Below, piece by piece: positions 35,910 through 48,327 of a stretch of DNA of 64,000 nt (position 1 is its first letter; every line of letters begins with the position of its first letter). The notes beneath the pieces are model-generated. The model did not search any database, had not been told where the DNA came from, and was given only the letters and a program-made list of their open reading frames with translations. The stretch spans positions 930,001 through 994,000 of the forward strand of contig NC_081336.1 in assembly GCF_022539665.2 (NCBI RefSeq). The letters run 5' to 3'. The translations under genes were made by a program, and so were the position numbers. Origin of the DNA: Daphnia carinata (lineage: Eukaryota; Arthropoda; Branchiopoda; Diplostraca; Daphniidae).

Positions 35910-37730
35910 TCATAATCGAATTGAATCGTCAGCCTCATCTTCGTCGTCGGTGGCGTTCTTGGGACGGCCGGCCACGCCCGATCGCTTCCGGTTGCGGCGC
36001 AAGAGTTGACCTTCGGTCATGAGCGTGCGGGTGCAACGGTCGACGCACTCGCTCAACTGGCAGCGGCCGTGCTGGCCGCCTTCGTCTCCCTCTTGGTCGC
36101 CATCCTCTCCGGCCAGTTGGCCGAGCGCCGCGATATAGGCCGACGCTACCCGCAAGATGGACAGCTTCGACAATCGCTGGCCGTGTGAAAAGGACGGAAC
36201 GGCCCGTCTCAGCGCTTCGAATGCGGCGCTGATCGTGTGGACTCGCGTCCGCTCCCGGGCGTTGGCCTGCATCCGCCTCTCTCGCGTCATATTCTTGTAA
36301 TTGCGCTGACTGGTGGACGTCGTCGTGCCGGCCGAGCTGCCCTCTCGACCCGCTCTGGCCAGCTGAAATTGATGCCGAGGGTCGCGCAACGTCCGCCCTC
36401 TCCACCGCCTTTCTTCATCATCTTCTTCTTCATCCTCTTCTTCTTCTTCGTTTCTTTCTGCTCCCAATTCCGGTCGACGCATCTCTTCTTCTTCCTCTTC
36501 TTCCGGCTGGCCGACCCGATGATGATGAGGATGATGATGGCCCATCGGTTTGTCACGGCTCAGCAGCGTCTCGACGCTGAGGAAGAGCGGAACGGCCGCC
36601 GATTTAACGCCACTCGTTCCGTTCGATTTATTGGCATCGCTTCCGGAATCGATCGACGGAAGGCACTTCCTCTCCTCTTTCCGGCTCATCCGCGTCGTGT
36701 GTTGTTGACTGGGCGACGAGCTCGCGTCCTTCCTTTTCTCCAGCGACGGAAGGCACTGGCCGGAAGCGCTGGCCATCGGACGGACGGCCGACTCTTGGCG
36801 ACTGCAATCCGAAGGCGGAGGCGTGTCGTGAAGCGGAACGAGGGCAGGAAGGGGCCCGAGCATCGACAGCGGCGGAGGAGTGACGGATCGGGCACAGACG
36901 GGCGAAGGCGGCCCAACAGTTTTCACTCCGCTGACGGATGACGGAGGCGAAAACAAGGCGGGACGTCGATGAAACATCATCGGCTGAGGTAACAAATGGC
37001 CGTAGGATAAATTAAAAATGGCCGCCGCCGCCGCCGCCGCAGCAGTGGCCGGCGCCGGATGGAGGAACGCGTGATGATGCGGAGGAGGAGGAGGGGGCGG
37101 TGGTGGCGGCGGTAAACTGTAGCCGCCTCCGCTGCCGGCCGGCTGGATCAGATGCGGGTAGTGGTAATGGAGGGCCGACGTCATCAGATGATGGGCGGCG
37201 GCGGCCGCGCTTTCCACCGTCGGATGGGCGACGGCCGGCGGCCAGTTGTCGGGTCTCATCCAATGCTGGAACAGCCGGTTCCTCTCGGCTTCCAGCAGGA
37301 GCAAATCGTGCGGATGGCCGGCTAATTTCAGCCCGTTTTGCTGATGTTGCTCAACAGATGGCGCGTGATAAAAGGGCGTCAACAGCGGCGCCGGATGGCT
37401 GCCCACCATCAAGCGCATTCGCTTCTCTTCCGGCTGTTCCACGTCGTTCCAATGCGACATTTTATGACGGCTGTCTTGACTACTGTTGTTGTTGTTGTTG
37501 TTGCAGGGCCGCTTCAGAGGCGCGTGCGCGGCTAGAATTGCGTTCGGTCGCAAAATGAGCGGCTTGTTGATGGCAGCGCCATGGATCCGCATCGGCGTCG
37601 ATCGGATTTCGACGCTGTCGTCGCTGCATTCCGTCTTTGGAGAGAGCTCCTCGTCCAGCGCTGCGGCCCTCTCGTATTCATCGCGCGTCAAAGCAGCGGA
37701 CCTCCTCAGTCTCAGTTCCACTGGCATTTT
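35910..37730 (-). CDS. net: bHLH transcription factor net/ATOH8, main coding exon
   Basis: A single 1.8-kb exon encodes 605 aa from ATG 37727 to TGA 35910-35912. Long low-complexity runs (Asn, Pro, His, Ala, Glu/Asp) fill the first 430 residues. The bHLH domain follows (basic MQANARERTRVH, then HTISAAFEALRRAVPSF, a loop, and LSKLSILRVASAYIAALG). After it comes the ECVDRCTRTL segment that identifies the net/ATOH8 subfamily. ATOH8/net proteins act in the nucleus as bHLH regulators; Drosophila net limits wing vein formation. A splice acceptor ends at 37731, three bases before the ATG, so an upstream exon exists (candidate at 41917-42033). GC content is much higher than in the neighbouring DNA. 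Confidence 0.95.
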   Translation of the reverse strand, partial: KMPVELRLRRSAALTRDEYERAAALDEELSPKTECSDDSVEIRSTPMRIHGAAINKPLILRPNAILAAHAPLKRPCNNNNNNSSQDSRHKMSHWNDVEQPEEKRMRLMVGSHPAPLLTPFYHAPSVEQHQQNGLKLAGHPHDLLLLEAERNRLFQHWMRPDNWPPAVAHPTVESAAAAAHHLMTSALHYHYPHLIQPAGSGGGYSLPPPPPPPPPPPHHHAFLHPAPATAAAAAAAAIFNLSYGHLLPQPMMFHRRPALFSPPSSVSGVKTVGPPSPVCARSVTPPPLSMLGPLPALVPLHDTPPPSDCSRQESAVRPMASASGQCLPSLEKRKDASSSPSQQHTTRMSRKEERKCLPSIDSGSDANKSNGTSGVKSAAVPLFLSVETLLSRDKPMGHHHPHHHRVGQPEEEEEEEMRRPELGAERNEEEEEDEEEDDEERRWRGRTLRDPRHQFQLARAGREGSSAGTTTSTSQRNYKNMTRERRMQANARERTRVHTISAAFEALRRAVPSFSHGQRLSKLSILRVASAYIAALGQLAGEDGDQEGDEGGQHGRCQLSECVDRCTRTLMTEGQLLRRNRKRSGVAGRPKNATDDEDEADDSIRL

Positions 37731-38205
37731 CTGCAATTCCAAAACATTTTCTGTTTAGTCATTGAATTTAAACAAATGAAACGGACAAATGAAATTCAAT
37801 CAAAATAACAACAAGAAACAAGGGAGATAAATGCTCCCCTGCCAATAACGCACAATCGATCACATCTTTTTTTTATCATTTTAGAGTTGAATAAATAAAG
37901 AAACAAAAGAATTCCATTTTTTTTTTCACAGCCAAACAAATCAGATTCGATTGGCTGGCCTCCCCGGTTTGATAACGATTAATCGTTGAATAGATGCAAA
38001 TCTGAAACGATTAGCACATCATTCGACACGTGTTCTGGAACGAGGCTCCAGATGTTCTTGGCAAAGAAACATTTTGTTCCAAACAAAAAAAAAAAAAAAC
38101 AACAACAAAAATAATTGAAATTTCAATATAAAAAGTGTTGGTCAGCTGATGAACCATATGGCCCCCCCCCCCCCTCTGGCCGGCTGGGCATCGGGAAGAA
38201 CTGGT

Positions 38206-38412
<207 letters not shown>

Positions 38413-41166
38413 ACGTTCCACAACATCAAGGGGAAAAAAAAAACAACAAAAAAAAACATTCCTTTACACTTTTCATCGCAACACGACTGGAACTCTCTCA
38501 CTGGGAACATGTGTCTGGATAAACACATTCTCTCGAGACTCTTATAATGTACACTTTTGGAACATCCCTTTTTTTTTTGTGCGTGTGTTTTACTCACTGA
38601 GATATTTGGTCTAGTTTGTTTTTTTATTTGTTTATTGTTCTTTCTTCTTGCGCCTTCTGCTAGCAGGCGAAAGAGTATAAATGTCTTGTAAGCAACAGAT
38701 GTTCCAGCTGCTGTCCCAGCAGGCGTTCCAAAACGTATCGGGAGTTGCGTAGGTTTATTGACACGATAGCGGCGTCACTCCCAACAGCCCATCAGCACGT
38801 GCAGACTCCAAAAAACGATGGTCCTGGAACGACTATTTAAACTGCCTCAAAATCGGTTGACACTCAGCCTCTCCTCCTTTTTCTTCCCCCTCATTTCTAC
38901 CTCATTTTCAAGAGATGACTGGACACATTCTGACTAGCAGAGAAAATCCCGAAAAATTTTTTTTTTTTTTTTGGAACACTTCCAACGATGTTCCTCTTTA
39001 CCGTTGGCACGCACAAAAAAAAAGTGAGAACATGGCATAATCAGACGGTTGAAAGGAGTCCCAATGCAAAGTTCGGCCGGGCCAACATTTTTGCATAAAA
39101 AGTGGGGCTGTTTGTTGCGCTCTTGTTGGGTAACCCTTAAACTGCACACTGAACAGCTGCCAAAAAAAAAAATAAGGTCCCAAAATGCGCTGGCCAGTTG
39201 AACAGAAGCCGGACAAAACGGCAGGTGGCTCGAATCGCTCACGCAGTTCGTTAAAAGAAAGAGCTTCTTTATATTTATTTTTCTTCAATATTTACGTAAC
39301 TGTCTCTCTCTCTCTCTCTCTCTCTGCTCACACACACACACACACACACCCCAAGAATAGATTCTCCTTTTTACTTACAGGCTTTACACACACACCTGGA
39401 TATGTTGTTTTGATTGGCAGTTTCTTGCCGCACACGCTCGTCGCGTTTCGAGGGTGTTGTGTGCTTTATCACGACATTCACTGGGCGCGCTCAAAAACAA
39501 ATAATAAAAATCATAAAAGATTTTCGAGTCCGCATTTTTTTTTTTTTTTTGTGTATGTGTGGAGATGCGAGGGGCCACTAAACGCAAGGGGCGCAAACGG
39601 GACGTGTGTGATCTATCTTTGGTTCGTGCCGTTTAGAACAAAAGATGGCAATCAAACGCAATCACGAACAGCCGAGCAAACTGACCGCCTGTTTACAGAT
39701 GCGCACCATTTTCATTTTTATTGACTCGTCCAAATCATCACTCCCCCCTCACCTTTCTCCATTTTTTTAAATTTTGGAACGAGATAGGACGCGCACTTTC
39801 GTATTTTTTTTTTTTTTTCAAACATAATTGTCCCGGGTTAAATGGTACGGGAAAAAAAAAAACTTGATCCTAAAAATTTTCTATTGTAATAATAATAACA
39901 AACAAAGTGAATTTTTTTTTTGTTTCGGTCATCAAGGACTTTTTTTTTTTTTTTTTGCTGGTCTAGCAAAAGAAGAAGAAGAAGAAGAAAAAAAAAAAAA
40001 AAGAGTTGAGCGAGCGCGCCTTTTTTTCTTATACAAGCTCCCGCCCGACAGTCTGGCGCCTCTTTTCCATTTGAACCCCCCCCCCCCTCTCACCAAAAAA
40101 AAAAAAAAAAGAAATAAAATAAAATAAAATAAAAACAGATTTTTTTTCTTTTTTCTTTTCCATGTCTTGCGCACAGACATACCACCACAGGGCGCGCGCG
40201 TTTCAAATTTCTCTGCCCCGCTGCAAACGTAATCCGCTGAATGAAGCATTTCCCATTACGTTTGTTTTGTTTTTCGTCTGCTCTGACTCCCTCAATTTTC
40301 AAAACTTGACCCACACAACCCAACAGCTTAAGGCATGTCGTCATTTCTTCTTGTCTCACCCTTCAATCAAATCGTGTGTGTGTGTGTGTGTCCCCGTGAA
40401 TAAGTTCGATTCATTATGCACGACGGACCGTCCCGCGCGGTCACATTCAAAACGAAACGTTTGCCTTTCCTTTAATTTTCTTTCTTCTTCTGTTGGCCCG
40501 GCTCTCGTTTGACATCTCCCGCTTGTTTGCGTCATACTTCGTAACGAGTCTCGATGGGTTTCGGTATTTCGTGCCACCGTATAAGGCGAAACAAAAACGA
40601 AAAATGTCGTAATTGACGAATGAGTTTGGCCGACGTTCTCACACCGTTTTCGAAGAAAAGAAAAAAATTAAAACGAAGAGACTCGTAAAAAAAAAAAGAA
40701 AGAAAGCAAGTCGGAGGGGCGAATAAAAACACACACAAAAAAAAGAATAGGTCCTTTGAAAACAAAAACAAAAAACTGGCGTCAAGGAAAAGAGCAGGTG
40801 GCGACGTACAGGTGAGCACCTTGAGGGGTGGGACAGGTGGGAGCGCGCACACATTTCTCTTCGCTCTCTTGAAAGTCAATTTAATAATTTAAAAATATAA
40901 ATAAATATTCCCAGCGCGCGCGCTACCTAAAATACTCTGTCTGTAACGTTTTCTCTCAACACACACACACACACAAAAACTCATTTTCATTTGCGTTTAA
41001 GGTGAGGGACTATTTTTTTTTTTAGGTGGCCCCCCACCCCTCACAAAAAAAAAACTGACAAACTAATATCGAAAAAAAAAAAAAGGGAGAATGAGAATGG
41101 GAAGAATAAAAAAAAAAAAAAAAAAGGACGGAAAAGAAAGAGAGGAGGCTCCAAAGAGTCGGCCAG

Positions 41167-41177
41167 TATATATAAGG
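41167..41177 (+). promoter_or_regulatory. TATA-like promoter inside the net intron (tentative)
   Basis: TATATATAAGG stands out, followed about 30 bp later by a CACAGCCAGTT start-like stretch and then a CGGACGGTG element resembling a downstream promoter motif. It points to the plus strand, opposite to net. No coding gene starts here, so a non-coding antisense transcript is the natural guess. Confidence 0.3.
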
Positions 41178-41916
41178 ACCTGGCAGCGCACAGCCAGTTG
41201 CCCAGCCCCAGCTAGTAGTCGGCGGACGGTGGCGCCAGACTGTCCCGGATCCTGGCGCGCGGCTGCAACTGGAGAGAGAGAGACAGAAAAGAAAAGAAAA
41301 GAAAAGAAAAGAAAAAAAAAAAAAAAAGAAACTGCCGCCGACTCTGCCGCCGAACGTTTTGAATTGCATTTTTTTTTTTTTAAAGAAGAATTTCTTTGAC
41401 ACAATAAATGTAGTCCTAGAATTTCTCTCCCCCCCTCCTATTTTTTTTCTTAATTTAAATCAACTCCAGATTTTTTTTTTTTAGACGTTTAGAGGGGACA
41501 CACGTGCCATCTGGAACACATAAAGAAATCAAATGCCTACAATCTTTTTTTTTTTACTGATAATAGAACCGATGGACCTGTCTCCAATTAAGAATTAGGC
41601 GACGTGATTGGGCAAGCTCTTTAAACATGTCAACGGATAAAAAAAGGGGGACCACACAAAAAAAAAAAAATCTAAATAACGTTTTGTGTTTTACATGTCG
41701 ATTTTGGAAATCTTATCAACGCAAGAAAAATCTTTGCCTTTTTGGACAATAGGAGACGCAAACACACGGGCGACCATCTCTCTCTGTGTGTGCTGTGTCT
41801 CCCTGTGTCATTTCAAGTCAGAAGGGGGACGTGTAAATCCCACACGAGATCGGCAAACACAGACAAGACAAACAGAAAATAATATAGTGTTCATGTCCAC
41901 TTGGTATGTTTCTTAC

Positions 41917-42033
41917 CTCGAGCGATGATGAGATGATCCCCAATGACAATGATGGACTGGTAGCGGCCGCAGTCAACGACGTATAATAATCCGGCGATTC
42001 CGGCTGATAATGGCGATGAGGTCGCATCAGCAT
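41917..42033 (-). CDS. net: Candidate N-terminal exon of net
   Basis: Between an acceptor (TTTGATCAG before 42034) and a strong donor (CTCGAG/GTAAGA after 41917) lies a 117-nt stretch. It opens with ATG and stays open, beginning MLMRPHRHYQPESPDYYTSL. Its phase is 0, so splicing to 37730 continues directly into KMPVELRLRR and the bHLH protein, giving 645 aa. A further short exon with donor near 42530 could be 5' UTR. A second frame through this exon is also open, so coding status is not certain. Confidence 0.5.
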
Positions 42034-42034
42034 C

Positions 42035-44793
42035 CTGATCAAATTTCCAGATTGCGAGTTGTTGTTTTCTTATTATTATTATTTTTTAATTAACACAAAC
42101 TCAGTTCATCACTGGGAGGGCAGTAAACACGCCAGGCTTTTTGCTGGGCCACAGTCTCTGGGTATTTAAAAAACAAAACAAATTGGTTTTGAAATTTTTC
42201 GAATGGATCAGAGAGGTAAAAAAAAAAAATAAATAAATAAAAGGGGGGTACACGTCCAATTGGCTGGGCGGTCGGCCGTCGACTGGGCTAGTAGTAGCCA
42301 GCTGATGAAGCGCATATACACAGCTGGCATAAAGTCAGTCCTGTGCCAGTAAGGGGCGGGTGGGGCTACAAGGTGGTGGGAGGTAACGGAGTAGGAAAAT
42401 TTAAAAAGGAACGGGGGAAAATGGCATGAATGGACAGGTTCTGTCAAGATGAGACAAGTAAACCCCCCCACTTCTCTCCCACTGCTCGCACAAAGAAAAA
42501 AAGAAGGAAAAATGTAATACTTACCAATAACATTTTGACCCCTGCTGATCTGTTAACATGTACCCAAATGATTACAAGGGTTCCTCAAGGGCGGAATAGA
42601 GGACTCTCTTGTTGATCGTCATTGATATCCACGTGATAGACTCATTCACCGAGAGGGCAGTTCAAACTCGCATATGGTCAACTGGAAAAAGAAACCGAAC
42701 GGGTTAGTAGAGTACAGCTGGAACGAGGGATCCTATTTCGTTCTCAACGTCCTCACCGATAAAAATTGTTTTCTGTCTTGTTTTTTTTCTTCTTAATCGA
42801 ACATCTTACGGATTTTATTAGGCGATGGGTGTCGTACATGTTCGATGTAGCGCCACATTTCTCGATGCTAATGTTGTTTTATTAGCCGCGGTTCCAACAT
42901 CTGGGACGACACTTGACAGGAAGCATTCGATAAGGGCGACAGACGGGTTGGAGAGAGGCAGGCGAGTTTCGATGATCTTTGAACCGATTGGCGCAGCAGC
43001 TTTTTCGTCAACTGTCAAGTTCGATCGGTACGCTCGGTTCAGTCCTGCAGTCAGCTTTTTTCTGAAACAGAACAAATAAAATGGAAAACGAAAATTGGGC
43101 CATCTGTTGATCAGCGTGTAGGGATCTCTGTGTCACCCAAGTCTAGTGTGTTTACATTGGTTAATATAATTGGTCCTTTGTTCTGCCTATCCACCTGCCG
43201 TGGACAGACCTTGTAATCTCTGGCTGAAAAATGTATGCCAGTAGGTTGGAAGACATAGCACTGCATTCAGAAAAGTGAGTCTCCCATTTGAGATGCTCTG
43301 TCTGTAGAAAAACTTGAAACCAATCTAGAAAAGAGAGGCACACAGAAAAAGGGAATATCAATGAACTACGTAATCATACTCAGTGCTGTCTGAGACAATT
43401 TGGATTGCACAGATTCCATTCAAAAAAATTTGCTGCTTACCTTCCTGATGGTCGTACTGGAATAACCTGTTCGCCTACTAGTATAATAGCACCGGTTTCG
43501 TGATAAAAGGTTGCACACTGCACTGGAAAAAGCAAACAAACTCTTGAACGCAATAAGAACGTTGATGACCAAATATGGACTTTTTATGTGCCATTAGAAT
43601 CATTTTTGACGAGAACTTTGTCTAATTGACCGAGTTTATACTCGTTTAATTGACAGACAAACGGATTTCCAGTCTTGACCTTTTTTTTTGTGCGTTCGGG
43701 CAAGAGCTCATTTTCGAAAAAAAGAAACCCGACCATGTGCTCGCCCGTTTGTTTGACAGTTTAATTGCCTTCGTTTGTCTTTCGGTAGGTGGCACTAACG
43801 TCAGCGGCAATAAAACTAACATTCGAATTTTTATGTGTTTTGTTTCTTTAACGATTACCAATGAATCAAACGGATACAGCTCGTGAACACGCCAGCTGCA
43901 TAATTATATGCCCGCATATTCATTCCACCAAAAAATTGGCTTACCGGCTAAGATGGCCGCCGTCTTCCCTTTTATTTTTTTTGGCATAGCACATCTAGCA
44001 GAAAAATCTAGTTATGTCCGGTTCAAAGTTTTACGTAAATCATTCATGCTAAAACACGTATTTTTAAGACATATAACTTGGTACACAAAGGTAGTATCAT
44101 ATCTCGTTTTGCTCTCCGAATTCACATAAATCGTGACCGATGGGTTCACAGACCGAATGGTATTTCATCATTTCAACTGCACGACTGAAATTTCAAAGTA
44201 GCTGTTATAGCTGCGCACCACCATATGTGATGGAATAGTTTTCTGTTTTTCTCTAAAGCTCGTCTCCGTTAATGTCGTGCGACATGATAACCCTCTTCAA
44301 ATAATCGACTTTTTCATATCGATGCGATTGTCTGTTCAAGAACCTCCTTTTGACAAGGTTGAATTTTTATTGAAACAATGGTTTCCTTTTTTCCCTGTCA
44401 CTGTTCATGAACCGTCATTTCGCTTTCTTTCTTGTACGTTTTTCAATTCATTTCACAGTGATAAATGGCTAGTGAAAAGTAAACATTTTGGGAAAAATCA
44501 CCATATTTTCTTACACAAAATAAGGGATGCTGAGTCACTCTTCCCTGATAAGAAATGGGACTTTATCAGCTTATCGCATATTAAATAGTTTAATTTTAAG
44601 ATTTTTGCGCAACAAATGTTGAACAGGGACCAGTCCATTGCGATACCGTTAGGTGTCGTGTTTATACATCCATCTTTCGTCTGTCAAATTACTACGTGAT
44701 CAACAGGTAAGTGTTTTTATATTATCTAAACAATGTCATAAACATGCTTATTGGCAAAAGAATAACTCGTTGTGTTATTACTGTACCTGCAGA
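42035..44793. other. 2.8 kb between net and the first GST
   Basis: No recognised gene. Opposing open frames at 42818-43079 lack features. A GTAAGT donor after ATCAACAG near 44705 is consistent with a 5' UTR exon of the GST that starts at 44794. Confidence 0.45.
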
Positions 44794-45608
44794 ATGACCG
44801 GTTACAAGCTCTACTACTTCAATGTTCGAGGACGTGGAGAACTTGCTCGTTTAATCTTGCACTGTGCTGGCGTTCCGTTCGAGGACTTTCGTTTTGAGGG
44901 CAAAGAATGGCCTGCAATTAAACCCAGTAAGTTCAGTAATCAAATTTATTTTGATCAGAGAATGTTGTTAATAACTTAGCATTTGTGTTGTTAGGCATGC
45001 CTTTTGGGCAAGTCCCTGTCTTGGAGATCGATGGAGATAAAATGTTGGCCCAGTCTCACACAATTGCTCGCTATCTAGCACGCCAGCACGGATTAGCTGG
45101 TCAAAATGACTGGGAGCAAAGCCGAGCCGACATGTATGTTGATTGCATTTATGATTTGCATGGAAGTAAGTTTGAGAAGTGTATAAAATCAGGGCTGATA
45201 ATTCACTAGTGTTTCATTCAAATACAGCCATGAGAACACCCACTTGGGAAGCAGATCCTGTAAAGCAAAAAGAACTTTTCGATAAAGTCAATGAAGAAAC
45301 AATTCAACCCCATTTGGAGAAGATTGAACAACACCTCATTAAGAATGGTAGTGGACATCTAGTTGGCCAAGGGGTAAGTGAATATACAAGTACACTGTAG
45401 AAATGTTTTACCAACTGAAAATGTTTAAACGTTACAGTTGACCTGGGCTGATATTGCGTATTATGCATTCTTTACTACACCCATCATGACCCGTTTGGGC
45501 GGTGAAGTTCTTACCAAGGCTCCTCATCTTAAGAAGTTGATCGAATTGGTTGGTAATAATCCCAACATCAAAAAGTACGTGGAAACGCGCCCTGTGACCT
45601 CTGGTTAA
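44794..45608 (+). CDS. GstS: Sigma-class glutathione S-transferase 1
   Basis: Four exons, 206 aa: 44794-44926, 44995-45165, 45228-45373 and 45438-45608. The N-terminal thioredoxin-like domain has the sigma catalytic tyrosine region (YKLYYFNVRGRGE, Tyr near residue 8), [10 protein letters not shown] with the cis-proline, and the glutathione-binding QSHTIARYLA. The helical C-terminal domain has DWEQSRADMYVD and LTWADIAYYAFF. Sigma GSTs conjugate glutathione to electrophiles or isomerise prostaglandin-like and lipid peroxide substrates in the cytosol. An acceptor directly before the ATG implies an intron in the 5' UTR. Confidence 0.95.
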
Positions 45609-46049
45609 ATGTACGAGAACTATGCTTCCAGGCTGTAAACCTCAATCCTATTCCAGTGGTGCTAGCAATAAAACAAGCAGTCTTTCAATCGTCTTTGTAA
45701 CCTATTGCGGATTTGATTGATACATCTATTTCAAATGCAACTTCAGTATTATATCGTTTCACTGATTTTGAAAGCTCCTGCCCTGCTCCAAAACACGAGA
45801 CTGATCAATGGTCATTGTTCTGCAGAATGAAACGCAATATATTACTATATTTTTATGTGAGCGCATGGTAACAGCTTAGTTGTTGAGAGCTCACGATCAT
45901 GTTTATCTCAGCTGTCAGATAAGAATGGTTGGTTTTAAGGATTGGCCACCAAACCTATCTGTATCTGTCGTTTTCTCTGCCTCGATTGAATATCATCCCT
46001 TCAAATAACATTGCGTCGTGAAAACTACCAGTTTCCTTCGAAGTAGGAA
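45609..46049. other. 3' flank of GST 1
   Basis: 440 bp containing the 3' UTR of GST 1 (AATAAA near 45668). No gene recognised. Confidence 0.5.
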
Positions 46050-46203
46050 ATGAAAAAGTACAAACCAATTTACTTTAAAGTCCGTGGACGGGCAGAAACT
46101 TATAGATACGGCCACCAGCATTTGAAAAAAACTAATGAAACATGTTGGTAACATCCCATCCATCAAGAAATGTATTGAAAAACGACCAACTACATTGAGA
46201 TAA
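46050..46203 (+). pseudogene. Sigma GST remnant
   Basis: Begins like a GST (MKKYKPIYFKVRGRAE, matching the YKLYYFNVRGR start of the neighbours). It then jumps to a degraded C-terminus with HLKK followed, one frame over, by VGNIPSIKKCIEKRP and a stop at 46201-46203. All of exons 2-3 is gone and an A-tract indel breaks the frame. It sits between GST 1 and the secreted-protein block, so the ancestral GST array had at least five members. Confidence 0.8.
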
Positions 46204-46293
46204 ATTTATAACAAACCAAAAAATAACAGTAAAAATTACGGTATAGAATTTTAAGAAAATCAAAGAGTACAATTCATTTTCCACCACATCGCA

Positions 46294-47625
46294 TTATTTC
46301 ATTTTGATATCAACAAGGGTATCAGTTCCATAGGATCCGTATCTATCGTCGTAGATTGGCCTGCCCATGCTATCGAGTCTTCCATAGCGTGAATCGCCGT
46401 ACGGGTCATCTACCCTATAACGAGACATGTCGCCATACGTTCCACTCATTGCGTAACGAGGCCTATCCTCACTCAATTGGATGTCTGTGGAGCCTGGTAA
46501 ACGGTAATGAGACCTCTCATCGTACATTGCAACATCACCCACAGGAAGGCCGTCGAACACCGAACGCCTCCGTTTAGACATGACTTTTGGTGGTAGTAAT
46601 GCCGAAGGAAATGATTCCGATTTCCGTTCTACTTCCGATTCTTTTGACTTATAGATTTTCTCTTTTCGTTCTTCTTCCGATTCCTTTGACACGTCAGGCC
46701 TCTCTTTCCGTTCTTCAGGGTTTGGTTTTTCTATGTCGAGCTTCGGATTTTCAACATTCTCCTTTTCTGAGCCGAGGTTCGGTTTTTCAAGATTCACATT
46801 CTCTTGGCCCAGTTTCGGTTTTTCTGAGCCGAGTTTCGGTTCTTCAGGATTCAATTTTTCTGAACCGAGTTTCGATTTTTCAGGATTCAATTTTTCTGAA
46901 CCAAGTTTCGATTTTTCAGGATTGAGATTTTCTGGCTCAACATGTTTCGATTCAAGGGGATTTTCCATCGGAATCTCGTGATGAAATTCTTGTTTCTTTA
47001 TGAAATCTTTGCCACCCTTTTGTTCCTGCATCTTGTCTGGTGATTCGTGCAGCAATTTCGGCTCATGTAATTCCGTTTGTAATTCACTCTTGGGCACTTC
47101 TCGTCGCCGATGAATCTGTTCGCGTTCAGATGTTTCCTTCCCTGCATCTTCCTCTTTCCATGGATTCTCCAAGATAGGTTCTCTTTCCTTCTGTTCGGGC
47201 AAACGAACAGGATTCTTCTCACGTTCTTTCTCTTCCATCAGATGCACGGGATTCTCTTTAACGTCCTTCTCCATGGGTGGACGTTCCACGTTCGGTTCGC
47301 TTTTCTTCTGGTCCAATGGATTTTCCATCGGCTTACCAAGATCGGACGAAGGGATTTTCTCTGGCAATTTGTCTAGAGAACGTTGGAGTGCCTCTGGATT
47401 GAAGATGCCCAAAAGTTCATCAACGCCAGCATCGGAGATGAAACGAATGTGGACTATTCCTACGGATGGGTTTCTACGGATGGAAGACTCGTCCTTCTCC
47501 AACGGTCTGCACGTCACAGCACACACGGCCACGACGAGCAGCATCAATACCTATTTCAAGAAAACCAATTGAAATTGCGATTGCGGGATTACAAAGACGA
47601 GCTGTCTAACCTGTTTGGAATCCAT
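46294..47625 (-). CDS. Secreted Lys/Glu/Pro repeat protein X
   Basis: Two exons, 423 aa: 47625-47611 (MDSKQ) and 47550-46294. The tiny first exon plus the start of exon 2 make a signal peptide (VLMLLVVAVCAVTC). A short conserved head with VGIVHIRFISDAGVDELLGIF follows, then a very charged region with 12-aa tandem units (KLGSEKLNPEKS type) and later KESEEERKEK blocks. The tail is rich in Tyr, Asp, Gly and Arg (DDRYGSYGTDT). No known domain. I infer an extracellular matrix, cuticle or glue-like protein. A TATA element on the minus strand sits near 47662-47669. A decayed copy of its 5' half is at 49507-49752. Confidence 0.8.
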
Positions 47626-48327
47626 GATGAGAGTAATAAGGTTCGATTGATTTGCAACCAGCTTTATATGGACTTTGATTGTTTGGTTACAGCCAATAGG
47701 ACACGCGTTGTGCACAACGTTACTCTTCGTCGACTTATGAGACTATCTATTTCGAACTGGAACGAACAAGTATTGGAAATACTTGGCAAATATTGTCTGC
47801 AAATTCGTGGTAATTTGCTGGTCTGGACATTGGTCTTCCTGGAAGACGCGGTCGACTCTACATCGTTTCACATGTTCAATTACGTACCGTATACGAAGAT
47901 AAGATACGGGCACATGACAAACATTCTCTTTTTTAACAAGATATTAATGCACTGATTTCGTTTGGTGGATCATGGAGAAAATATTAATGTAACCCAATTC
48001 ATTTCGGCCCATTTCGCATAACCCGCTGGGGAGGCTGTAAGACGGGAGGGGACGTTATCGATCCTTACGATTCGCTCTATATCGATGGAGTAGAGTTGTG
48101 ATCACCACTATGTTAATGATTTTATGCGTCTGTACATTTTACATGTTGTACAACAAAACATTCAGAACCAGCTAAGTAAATATTCCTTTCCGCAATTCAA
48201 ACCAGCCTTTAACTTGAACTCGTCAGCGGGTCACCAACAATTTTATTTTCCATCAAAGTTTCCAAAGTGGACAAACATTTGACTCAACATTTTCAATCAG
48301 AAATATATCCACCGTCTATAGGTAACA
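47626..48327. other. Upstream of X and downstream of pseudogene Y
   Basis: 700 bp. The proximal part (47630-47900) resembles 49753-50000 upstream of the decayed X', including a shared stretch with GACTTTGATTGTT and AAATTCGTGG blocks. This supports a duplicated unit. The minus-strand TATA element of X is at 47662-47669. Confidence 0.55.

Noticed and set aside
35935-37558. Several long open frames overlapping net in other frames
   Set aside because: Shadows of the GC-rich net exon; only the minus frame with the bHLH domain is supported.
42818-43079. Opposing 84-85 codon frames
   Set aside because: Both strands are open over the same stretch, neither has a motif or splice context.
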